NCBI GenBank assembly: GCA_958447915.1
Contig: CAUDCB010000100.1
Location: 1 to 6,984, forward strand
Direction: 5' to 3'
Length of the DNA stretch: 6,984 bases
From: an uncultured Collinsella sp.
GTDB taxonomy: Bacteria; Actinomycetota; Coriobacteriia; Coriobacteriales; Coriobacteriaceae
Part shown: in pieces, positions 1 to 6,060 of the stretch
Layout of the letters: each line of letters begins with the position of its first letter
Numbering within the stretch: the stretch's first letter is position 1
Made by a program: the position numbers and the translations under genes
The notes under the pieces: generated by a model
What the model was told of the DNA's origin: nothing
Databases searched by the model: none
The model's input: the letters and a program-made list of their open reading frames with translations, nothing else

Positions 1-1
1 T

Positions 2-49
2 GCCAACGAAATTATCGATCGCAATCAAGAAAGGAGAGATGCCGAGTGA
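2..49 (+). CDS. 3' end of an upstream gene, product unknown (partial)
   Basis: An open frame enters from the left edge and stops at TGA 47-49, giving the C-terminal residues ANEIIDRNQERRDAE. The stop shares four bases (GTGA) with the GTG start of the next gene, the usual arrangement for translationally coupled genes in one operon. The two Arg codons AGG AGA coincide with the ribosome binding site of the next gene, which explains their use in a GC-rich genome. The charged, helical tail would suit a small regulator. Exporter pairs of this kind often follow a MarR-type regulator gene, but 15 residues cannot identify the family, so that is only a guess. The frame starting at position 3 is also open past the edge until 68, so the assignment is not certain. 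Confidence 0.5.
   Translation, partial: ANEIIDRNQERRDAE
31..38 (+). promoter_or_regulatory. Ribosome binding site fixing the GTG start of the first ABC gene
   Basis: AAGGAGAG lies 7 bases before GTG 46. The nearby ATG at 39 reads into a stop at 66-68, so it is not the start of the long gene. The site sits inside the end of the preceding reading frame. Confidence 0.75.
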
Positions 50-2412
50 GGATTCTCAAGCTCTTTAAAAAGCATATCCTGGCGCTACTCACGGCTATCG
101 TGCTTATCGTAATCAGCTGCAATGCCGACCTAGCGCTACCTACGTATATGAGTGACATCGTCGATGTGGGCGTGCAGCAAGGCGGCATCGCCTCGCCCGT
201 ACCCGACACCATTCGCGCCGAATCGCTCGATGACCTCAAGCTCTTTATGAGCGCCAAGGACGCCAAGGCAGTGGAGGCCGTGTTTAGCAAGGCTGACAAA
301 AACGGCATTCGAACGTACAAGGGCACCGAGGAAGAGCGTGCCGATGGAGGCAAGATTGCCGACATTATGAGCCTGCCCGAGACTGTCGTTCTTTCGCTCA
401 ACCAGGGCATTGACGCCAACTCCATGGGCGACATGATGGGCTCGTCCAGCGAGAAAGACAGTAACGCTGCCCAGGCCATGCCCACCCCCGAGCAAATGGC
501 AGCGATGACGCCCAAGCAGCTCGCCGAGATGCAGCAGAAGGCCGCAGCGGCGCAGAACATGCAAAAGCAGATTGATGCCGACGGCGGTAAGATCACCATG
601 AAGAGCGTGCGCCTGGGTGTCGAGGGCGGTCTGGTAGACCAAAGCAAGCTCGTCGAGGGCGCCAACCAAATGGCGGACAAAATGGGCTCCATGTCGGGCT
701 CCATCGTGACCCAGCGCGCCGTGAGCTATGTACAGGACGAGTACAAGGCGCAGGGCATCGACCCCGCTGACGTGCAGAACGCCTACCTGAGCCGCATGGC
801 GACCACGATGTTTGGTCTGTGCCTCGTGTCGCTCGTCGCCACCATCCTGACCGGTGCCGTGGCCTCGCGCACCGCCTGTTCCATCGCCCGCGACCTGCGC
901 CGCGAGACCTTCAACAAGGTTATGCACTTCTCGCCGGCCGAGGTGGGCAAGTTTAGCCAGGCCTCGCTCATCACCCGCTGCACCAACGACATTCAGCAGA
1001 TCCAGATGGCCGCAACCCTGTTCATCCGCATGTGCCTGATGGCCCCCGTCATGGGCATCGTCGCTGTCATGCGTGTCCTGGCCAACCACACCGGCTTGGA
1101 GTGGACCATCGCCGTGGCCATCATCGCGGTCTCGGCCGTCGTCGGCGTGCTTATGGGCCTCACCATGCCCAAGTTCAAAAAGATGCAGAGCTTTGTGGAC
1201 CGTGTGAACCTTACCGCCCGCGAGCTGCTCGACGGCCTTATGCCTATCCGTTCGTTCAACCGCGAGGAGCATGAGCTCGAGCGTTTTGACAAGGCGTCGC
1301 TCGACCTGATGACCACGCAGCTCTACACCAACCGCGCCATGAGCTTTATGATGCCGCTCATGATGCTCGTCATGAACTGCATCACCGTGCTTATCGTCTG
1401 GTTTGGCGCCCAGGGCGTGTCCGACGGCGTGATGCAGGTCGGCAACATGATGGCGTTTATCTCCTATACCATGCAGATCGTCATGGCGTTTATGATCCTC
1501 ACCATGGTTTCGGTCATCCTGCCCCGCGCCGAGGTCGCAGCCGAGCGCGTGGAAGAGGTCATCACCTGCCCCACGAGCATCAACGACCCTGCCTCGCCCA
1601 AACTGCCCGCAGCCAGCGCGCCGCGCGGTGAGCTCACCTTCCGCGACGTGAGCTTCCAGTATCCCGATGCCCGCGCCGACGTCATTAGCGGCGTAAACTT
1701 CACCACGCACGCCGGTCAGATGCTCGGCATCATTGGCTCCACGGGTTCGGGCAAGTCCACGCTCGTGCAGCTGATTCCGCGCCTGTACGACGTGACGGGC
1801 GGCAGCATTTCGCTCGACGGCGTCGACGTGCGCGATATGACCCTCTCCGAGCTTCGCCGCCGCATCGGTTACATCCCGCAGCAGGGGCGCCTGTTCTCGG
1901 GCACCATCGAGAGCAACCTCAAGTTTGCCGGCGACATGGTAAGTGACGAGGATATGCGCCAGGCAGCACGCGTCGCCCAGGCGGAAGACTTTATCGCCGA
2001 GCGCGAGGGCGGCTACGACTCCCCCATCAGCCAGGGCGGCTCCAATGTCTCGGGCGGTCAGCGCCAACGCCTGGCCATCGCCCGCGCGTTGGCCAAAAAG
2101 CCCGAGGTCGTGGTGTTCGATGACTCGTTTAGCGCCCTCGACTACAAGACCGACGCGCGCCTGCGCGAGGAGCTGGCCAAAAACGTTACCGACGCCGCAC
2201 TCGTGGTCGTGGCCCAGCGCATCGCGACCATCATGCACGCCGACCAGATCATCGTGCTCGACGACGGCCACGTAGTGGGCACCGGCACGCACGAGGAGCT
2301 GCTGCGCAGCTGCCCGGCGTACCTGGAGATCGCACAGTCGCAGCTTTCCGCCGAGGAGCTGGGGCTTACCCAAGAAGAGATTGAAGCCGTTATGGAAGGA
2401 GGCGAGCGCTAA
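46..2412 (+). CDS. ABC exporter half-transporter with degenerate ATPase site and large extracellular insertion (subunit 1)
   Basis: This 788-residue protein is a fused membrane domain and ATPase of the type IV (ABCB-like) exporters, and should pair with the next gene product at the cytoplasmic membrane. Membrane helices are seen near residues 9-31, 255-277, 326-345, 353-373, 434-455 and 469-492. Residues 32-253 form an unusually long first outer loop, rich in Met, Gln and Ala, which makes the protein longer than the usual 570-620 residues. The ATPase has A-loop Y539, Walker A GSTGSGKS 564-571, Q-loop Q612, signature SGGQ 669-672, Walker B with D692, and D-loop SALD 696-699. The catalytic Glu position is Asp (D693) and the switch His is Gln (Q724). 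This is the pattern of the degenerate half in heterodimeric exporters such as TM287/288 and BmrCD. Substrate is unknown; drug or peptide export is only a family expectation. The start is the GTG after AAGGAGAG. Confidence 0.95.
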   Translation: MRILKLFKKHILALLTAIVLIVISCNADLALPTYMSDIVDVGVQQGGIASPVPDTIRAESLDDLKLFMSAKDAKAVEAVFSKADKNGIRTYKGTEEERADGGKIADIMSLPETVVLSLNQGIDANSMGDMMGSSSEKDSNAAQAMPTPEQMAAMTPKQLAEMQQKAAAAQNMQKQIDADGGKITMKSVRLGVEGGLVDQSKLVEGANQMADKMGSMSGSIVTQRAVSYVQDEYKAQGIDPADVQNAYLSRMATTMFGLCLVSLVATILTGAVASRTACSIARDLRRETFNKVMHFSPAEVGKFSQASLITRCTNDIQQIQMAATLFIRMCLMAPVMGIVAVMRVLANHTGLEWTIAVAIIAVSAVVGVLMGLTMPKFKKMQSFVDRVNLTARELLDGLMPIRSFNREEHELERFDKASLDLMTTQLYTNRAMSFMMPLMMLVMNCITVLIVWFGAQGVSDGVMQVGNMMAFISYTMQIVMAFMILTMVSVILPRAEVAAERVEEVITCPTSINDPASPKLPAASAPRGELTFRDVSFQYPDARADVISGVNFTTHAGQMLGIIGSTGSGKSTLVQLIPRLYDVTGGSISLDGVDVRDMTLSELRRRIGYIPQQGRLFSGTIESNLKFAGDMVSDEDMRQAARVAQAEDFIAEREGGYDSPISQGGSNVSGGQRQRLAIARALAKKPEVVVFDDSFSALDYKTDARLREELAKNVTDAALVVVAQRIATIMHADQIIVLDDGHVVGTGTHEELLRSCPAYLEIAQSQLSAEELGLTQEEIEAVMEGGER

Positions 2413-2414
2413 TG
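2394..2414 (+). promoter_or_regulatory. Ribosome binding site and TAATG stop-start overlap between the two ABC genes
   Basis: GGAAGGAGG at 2394-2402 lies inside the end of the first ABC gene, 9 bases before ATG 2412. The stop TAA (2410-2412) and the start ATG (2412-2414) share one base. The overlap implies coupled translation and near-equal subunit supply, as expected for an obligate heterodimer. Confidence 0.85.
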
Positions 2415-4268
2415 GCAGACGAAACCAAGACTCAGATTCCCAAGCCAACCCGCCAGCGCGGTCCCATGGGCCGCATGGGTGGCATGGGCCGCGGCGAAAA
2501 GGCCAAGGACTTTAAGGGCACCATGAGGCAGCTGCTCGGCTATATCGGCCAGCACAAGATTGCCGTGTTTACCGCCGTCGCCTTTGCCGTGTGCTCGGTC
2601 ATCTTTAACATTGTGGGGCCCAAGGTGCTCGGCCAGGTTACGACTAAGCTGTTTGAGGGCTTGGTTGCCAAGGTCAACGGCACCGGCGATGTCGACTTTG
2701 CCTGGATCGCCAAGACGCTCGGCTTTTTGCTCTGTCTGTATCTGGCGAGCTCTGCCTGCAGCCTGATCCAAGGCTGGCTCATGACCGGCGTCACGCAAAA
2801 AATTTGTTATCGCATGCGCAAGGAGATCGCCGCCAAAATCGCCGTCGTTCCGATGAGTTACTTCAACGGCCACAGCAAGGGCGACGTACTCAGTCGCATC
2901 ACCAACGACGTCGATACGCTCGGCCAGTCGCTCAACCAGAGTGTGACGCAGCTCATCACGTCGGTGACGCAGATTATCGGCGTGCTCGTCATGATGCTTT
3001 CGATCAGCCTGCCGCTTACCGGCGTCACCGTGCTCACGCTGCCGGCCGCCGCGATTATCCTGACCGTGATGATTCACTTCTCGCAGCCGTACTTCCGCGA
3101 GCAACAGCAAGTCCTTGGCACCGTCAACGGCATTATCGAGGAGGACTTTGCCGGCCAGAACGTCATCCAGGTGTTCGACCGCGCCGAGGCCTCAATCGAG
3201 GAGTTCGACCGCCAAAACGACCGACTCTTTATTAGCGGCTGGCGCTCGCAGTTCCTGTCGGGCTTGATGATGCCGCTTATGAGTCTGGTGGGCAACATGG
3301 GCTACGTGGGCGTCGTCGTGGTAGGCGCGCAGCTCGCGCTGACCGGCAATGCCACGCCCGGCGACATTCAGAGCTTTATCCAGTACGTTCGCAACTTTAC
3401 GCAGCCGGTGCAGCAGCTGGGCAACGTGAGCAACACGATGCAGTCGATGGCCGCCGCCACCGAGCGCGTGTTTGAGTTCCTGGCCGCGCCCGAGGAAGAG
3501 CAGAAGGCCGACGCGCAGATTCCCGAGAAGCGCCCCGGCCACGTGGAGTTTGACCATGTCAAGTTTGGCTACACGCCCGACAAGACCATCATCCACGACT
3601 TTAGCTGCGAGGCGCAGCCCGGCCAGACCATCGCCATCGTCGGCCCCACCGGCGCCGGCAAGACCACGCTCATTAAGCTGCTGCAGCGCTTTTACGACGT
3701 GGACGGCGGCTCGCTGCGTGTCGAGGGCGTCGACGTGCGTGACTGGGACCGCGCGGCACTTCGCGGCGAGTTTGCCATGGTGCTGCAGGATACCTGGCTG
3801 TTTAACGGCACCATCCGCGAGAACATCCGCTACGGACGCCCCGATGCAAGCGATGCCGAGGTAGAAGCCGCTGCACGCGCCGCACGCTGCGATCACTTTA
3901 TCCATACGCTCGCCGGCGGCTACGACTTTATGATCAACGAGGAAGGCACCAACCTTTCGCAGGGCCAACGCCAGCTCGTGACCATTGCCCGTGCCATTTT
4001 GGCCGACCGCCCGGCGCTGATTCTGGACGAGGCGACCTCCAACGTCGATACCCGCACCGAGGAGCTCATCCAGCGCGCCATGGACGCGCTGATGCAGGGC
4101 CGCACGAGCTTTGTCATCGCGCACCGCCTGTCCACGATCCGCAACGCCGACGTGATCTTGGTGATCCGCGACGGCGACATCGTCGAGAAGGGCACGCACG
4201 ACGAGTTGCTCGCCCAGGGCGGCTTCTACGCCGACCTGTACAACTCGCAGTTCGACGAAGCGGCGTAA
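2412..4268 (+). CDS. ABC exporter half-transporter with canonical ATPase residues (subunit 2)
   Basis: This 618-residue fused membrane domain and ATPase is the partner of the preceding protein. The cytoplasmic N-terminus (residues 14-30) is a Gly/Met/Arg-rich tail (RGPMGRMGGMGRG). Membrane helices are near residues 49-70, 102-123, 172-192, 193-212, 283-305 and 318-340, with a short first outer loop of normal length. The ATPase shows A-loop Y387, Walker A GPTGAGKT 411-418, Q-loop Q459, signature LSQGQ 515-519, Walker B ending in D539 with catalytic E540, D-loop SNVD 543-546, and switch H571. The intact E540 and H571 would serve the active ATP site, completed by the SGGQ of subunit 1. The altered LSQGQ would face the degenerate site of subunit 1. 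This division of labour matches the TM288-type subunit of heterodimeric exporters. Substrate is not deducible. The gene is followed 32 bases later by a terminator, so it ends the operon. Confidence 0.95.
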   Translation: MADETKTQIPKPTRQRGPMGRMGGMGRGEKAKDFKGTMRQLLGYIGQHKIAVFTAVAFAVCSVIFNIVGPKVLGQVTTKLFEGLVAKVNGTGDVDFAWIAKTLGFLLCLYLASSACSLIQGWLMTGVTQKICYRMRKEIAAKIAVVPMSYFNGHSKGDVLSRITNDVDTLGQSLNQSVTQLITSVTQIIGVLVMMLSISLPLTGVTVLTLPAAAIILTVMIHFSQPYFREQQQVLGTVNGIIEEDFAGQNVIQVFDRAEASIEEFDRQNDRLFISGWRSQFLSGLMMPLMSLVGNMGYVGVVVVGAQLALTGNATPGDIQSFIQYVRNFTQPVQQLGNVSNTMQSMAAATERVFEFLAAPEEEQKADAQIPEKRPGHVEFDHVKFGYTPDKTIIHDFSCEAQPGQTIAIVGPTGAGKTTLIKLLQRFYDVDGGSLRVEGVDVRDWDRAALRGEFAMVLQDTWLFNGTIRENIRYGRPDASDAEVEAAARAARCDHFIHTLAGGYDFMINEEGTNLSQGQRQLVTIARAILADRPALILDEATSNVDTRTEELIQRAMDALMQGRTSFVIAHRLSTIRNADVILVIRDGDIVEKGTHDELLAQGGFYADLYNSQFDEAA

Positions 4269-4300
4269 CAACCGGCGGCAAACAACCGCAATACCCAAAG

Positions 4301-4335
4301 AATGGGGGCGCAGGACAACCAGCGCCCCCATTTTT
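4301..4335 (+). terminator. Intrinsic terminator of the ABC exporter operon
   Basis: An 11-bp stem pairs 4301-4311 (AATGGGGGCGC) with 4322-4332, around a 10-base loop. The run of five T (4331-4335) begins inside the last two stem pairs and continues beyond them. The G-rich stem and T tract 33 bases after the stop codon are what is expected of a Rho-independent terminator. The A-rich bases just before the stem (4298-4302) could also give some activity on the opposite strand. Confidence 0.88.
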
Positions 4336-4391
4336 CGTTCTGCGGCCCTTGGACCGCATCCCCTGGAGCCGAATTGACGGTCCTTTCCAGC

Positions 4392-4629
4392 CCCTGTGGG
4401 CAAAAAATGGCAAATATGAGTACTGTTACCTTTTTAGTAACAGCCAAAACAGCCCCATATGCTGCCCGCACGGCTTGCAAGCGCCCCTAAATTACTCAAA
4501 TAGTTCTATAGCGGGCTTATATGTGTTAAGGTTAATGAACATATTTTCTGTTATGTCTATTATCTTATGCCGGCAATATGACACTACGATAGCAACAGTA
4601 CTCATATTTGCCATTTTTTGCCCACAGGG
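4392..4629. repeat. Perfect 36-bp inverted repeat enclosing 166 bp
   Basis: The arms 4392-4427 and 4594-4629 are exact reverse complements over all 36 bases. The outer end reads CCCTGTGGGC and the inner end AGTACTGTT, and pairing stops on both sides (4391/4630 and 4428/4593). The 166-base interior is about 41% GC by hand count, and its right part (4491-4590) about 32%, far below the neighbouring genes. No flanking target-site duplication is evident and no transposase is present. The element lies between the operon terminator and the aroF promoter. It could be a MITE-like element, an invertible segment, or a paired protein-binding site. The repeat is certain; its nature is not. Confidence 0.92.
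4423..4443. repeat. Small hairpin at the inner edge of the left inverted-repeat arm
   Basis: CTGTTAC (4423-4429) pairs with GTAACAG (4437-4443) around the 7-base loop CTTTTTA. It overlaps the last five bases of the left 36-bp arm and has no counterpart beside the right arm, so the element is asymmetric inside. It has no T tract after it and is not read as a terminator. Confidence 0.6.
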
Positions 4630-4711
4630 TGTTTCCCGGGGAACCGACAACAGCCATAGGGCCCCGCGTAGCGCCACTCCCTCCCGGCATCCGCCGGCGT
4701 TTCCCCAGATA

Positions 4712-4750
4712 AAACCTACCAAAATAAACCTGTCCCTATTTGGTAGGTTT
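4712..4750. repeat. REP-like palindrome upstream of aroF
   Basis: AAACCTACCAAA (4712-4723) pairs with TTTGGTAGGTTT (4739-4750). After an unpaired A at 4724 two more pairs follow, leaving a loop that carries CTGTCCC. On the + strand the right arm is followed by CGGGGCGG, not T residues, so this is not a + strand terminator; on the - strand it is followed by TTTTATC, so weak termination in that direction is possible. The opposite strand of the loop reads GGGACAGG, a core I recall in palindromes linked to REP-associated (RAYT) transposases. That link is inference. Confidence 0.65.
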
Positions 4751-4765
4751 CGGGGCGGCGAGGGG

Positions 4766-4794
4766 TTGCACTTTAGCGTGCGACAGCGGATAAT
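4766..4794 (+). promoter_or_regulatory. Predicted sigma-70-type promoter for aroF
   Basis: A -35-like TTGCAC (4766-4771) and a -10-like GATAAT (4789-4794) are separated by exactly 17 bases. The -10 matches the consensus at five of six positions; the -35 matches only its first three. Initiation would fall near 4801, giving an untranslated leader of roughly 45-50 bases. The leader shows no leader peptide, T-box or riboswitch fold. It contains a 10-base palindrome ATCAATTGAT (4824-4833) just before the ribosome binding site, too short to call an operator. Confidence 0.55.
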
Positions 4795-4835
4795 GCCGAG
4801 CATTCGACAATGTTCTCGATGCCATCAATTGATTG

Positions 4836-4841
4836 AGGAGG
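4836..4841 (+). promoter_or_regulatory. Ribosome binding site deciding the aroF start
   Basis: AGGAGG sits 6 bases before ATG 4848. A longer frame could open at TTG 4833, but that codon abuts this site and would make it part of the coding sequence. A second ATG at 4854 is 12 bases away and less well placed. Confidence 0.75.
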
Positions 4842-4847
4842 CCCCGT

Positions 4848-5879
4848 ATGGCCATGGAATTCAAACGCAGGTTGCCGATCCCCATGGAGATCCGCGAGGA
4901 AATGCCGCTCTCCGCCGAGCTTACCGCCAAGAAGCAGGCATTCGATGCCGAAGTCGCCAAGGTCTTTACCGGCGAGGACGCACGTAAGGTGCTCATCATC
5001 GGCCCGTGCTCTGCCGACCGCGAGGATTCGGTCCTCGAGTACATGAACCGCCTGGCCAAGACCGCCGAGGAGGTCAAGGATAAGCTCATCATCATTCCGC
5101 GTGTCTACACCAACAAGCCGCGCACCAAGGGCACTGGCTACAAGGGCCTACTGCACAATCCCGACCCCGAGGCACCCGATGACCTGCTCGAGGGCGTCAA
5201 GGCCATTCGCCACATGCACCTGCGCGTCATCGAGGAGACCGGCTTTTTCACTGCCGACGAGATGCTCTACCCGTCCAACTACCAGTACCTCGTCGACCTG
5301 CTGAGCTATGTCGCCGTGGGCGCGCGCTCGGTCGAGAACCAGGAACACCGTCTGGTGTCGAGTGGCATTTCGGTGCCTGTGGGCATGAAGAATCCCACTG
5401 CCGGCTCTACCACCGTTATGCTCAACTCCATTTACGCTGCGCAGGCGCACCAGAGCTTCATCTTCCGCAACTGGGAGGTCGAGTGCGACGGCAATCCGCT
5501 CGCGCACGCCGTCATGCGCGGCTACATTGGCCTCGACGGCCGCACCTACCCCAACTACCACTACGAGCACCTCGAGCGCCTGGCCGAGCGCTACACCGAG
5601 CACGCCGGCTACGCCAACCCAGCGGCGGTCATCGACTGCAACCACGACAACTCGGGCAAGCGACCGCTTGAGCAGTATCGTATTTGCAAGGAGGTGCTCG
5701 ACAGCTGCCGCCGCAACGAGTCCATCTCCAAGCTGGTCAAGGGCTTTATGATCGAGTCCTACCTGGAGGATGGCAACCAGCCGGTCGACGGCGGCGTCTT
5801 TGGTAAGTCGATCACCGACCCGTGCCTAGGCTGGGAAAAGACCGACTACCTCATCCACGAGATCGCAGAGCGGGTTTAG
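4848..5879 (+). CDS. aroF: 3-deoxy-7-phosphoheptulonate (DAHP) synthase, type I AroFGH family
   Basis: This cytoplasmic enzyme condenses phosphoenolpyruvate with erythrose 4-phosphate to DAHP, the first step of the shikimate pathway to Phe, Tyr, Trp and chorismate. The 343-residue length matches the type I-alpha enzymes (about 350). By analogy with E. coli AroG, the metal ligands are all present: C54 in GPCSAD, H266 in IDCNHDNSGK, E303 in MIESYLEDGNQ, and D324 in SITDPCLGW. The phosphoenolpyruvate-binding KPRTKGTGYKG segment holds R92. The barrel segments GARSVENQ and PVGMKNPT are also typical. There is no fused chorismate mutase or ACT domain. The middle (GMKNPTAGSTTVMLNSIYAAQ onward) differs from the E. 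coli isozymes, so feedback specificity cannot be read off and the letter in aroF is nominal. No other aro gene is in the window. Start ATG 4848 follows AGGAGG. Confidence 0.95.
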   Translation: MAMEFKRRLPIPMEIREEMPLSAELTAKKQAFDAEVAKVFTGEDARKVLIIGPCSADREDSVLEYMNRLAKTAEEVKDKLIIIPRVYTNKPRTKGTGYKGLLHNPDPEAPDDLLEGVKAIRHMHLRVIEETGFFTADEMLYPSNYQYLVDLLSYVAVGARSVENQEHRLVSSGISVPVGMKNPTAGSTTVMLNSIYAAQAHQSFIFRNWEVECDGNPLAHAVMRGYIGLDGRTYPNYHYEHLERLAERYTEHAGYANPAAVIDCNHDNSGKRPLEQYRICKEVLDSCRRNESISKLVKGFMIESYLEDGNQPVDGGVFGKSITDPCLGWEKTDYLIHEIAERV

Positions 5880-5906
5880 TTACGCGGGTTTACCAACCCG
5901 CGTAAC
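5879..5906. other. Perfect 12-bp hairpin on the aroF stop codon
   Basis: GTTACGCGGGTT (5879-5890) pairs with 5895-5906 around a 4-base loop TACC; its first base is the last base of the TAG stop. No T tract follows (GGCTCGACG), so it is not a standard intrinsic terminator. It may protect the aroF mRNA end or act with the longer palindrome downstream. Confidence 0.7.
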
Positions 5907-5919
5907 GGCTCGACGCTGC

Positions 5920-6019
5920 AAACCCGCCAGAGCGGCAATCTGCCTTTCAACTGCGGCGGCATGACCAAAAGGTCAATGCCGCCTTGTTTCAAGGCACCTT
6001 GCTCGCTCTGGCGGGTTTT
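5920..6019. repeat. Long imperfect palindrome (about 99 nt) downstream of aroF
   Basis: The outer stem pairs 5920-5934 with 6004-6018 (AAACCCGCCAGAGCG on the left). It continues as GCAA 5935-5938 with TTGC 5999-6002, TGCCTT 5941-5946 with AAGGCA 5991-5996, AAC 5949-5951 with GTT 5986-5988, GGCGGCAT 5955-5962 with ATGCCGCC 5976-5983, and GACC 5963-5966 with GGTC 5971-5974. An AAAA tetraloop caps it. About 40 pairs form one rod with small bulges, much like an ERIC-type repeat. The right arm ends in TTTT (6016-6019), so it may also stop aroF transcription. A smaller hairpin follows at 6024-6041 (GTCGTTG with CAACGGC, one wobble). Confidence 0.8.
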
Positions 6020-6060
6020 CGCTGTCGTTGCCAAAACAACGGCATCACCTTGGCTGCACA

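Noticed and set aside
136..2448. Long open frame on the - strand opposite the first ABC gene (770 residues)
   Set aside because: It is the mirror of a well-supported gene with intact ABC motifs. The translation is His/Gly/Asp/Val-rich low-complexity sequence typical of antisense frames in GC-rich DNA, with no recognisable domain.
3192..4403. Long open frame on the - strand opposite the second ABC gene (403 residues)
   Set aside because: Same antisense composition effect; it runs through the operon terminator and shows no domain or ribosome binding site.
4492..4803. Open frame on the - strand through the inverted repeat (103 residues)
   Set aside because: It reads through two palindromes and the aroF promoter region, and its composition changes abruptly at the repeat borders; no ribosome binding site is seen.
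4795..4847. A T-box, riboswitch or leader-peptide attenuator before aroF
   Set aside because: The predicted leader is only about 45-50 bases, with no codon run for aromatic residues, no T-box core and no terminator/antiterminator pair.
4833..4850. TTG 4833 as the aroF start
   Set aside because: It abuts the AGGAGG ribosome binding site and would put it inside the gene; ATG 4848 is correctly spaced.
4349..4987. Open frame on the + strand across the gap and into aroF (212 residues)
   Set aside because: It crosses the inverted repeat, the REP-like palindrome and the aroF promoter, overlaps aroF in another frame, and has no ribosome binding site or recognisable sequence.
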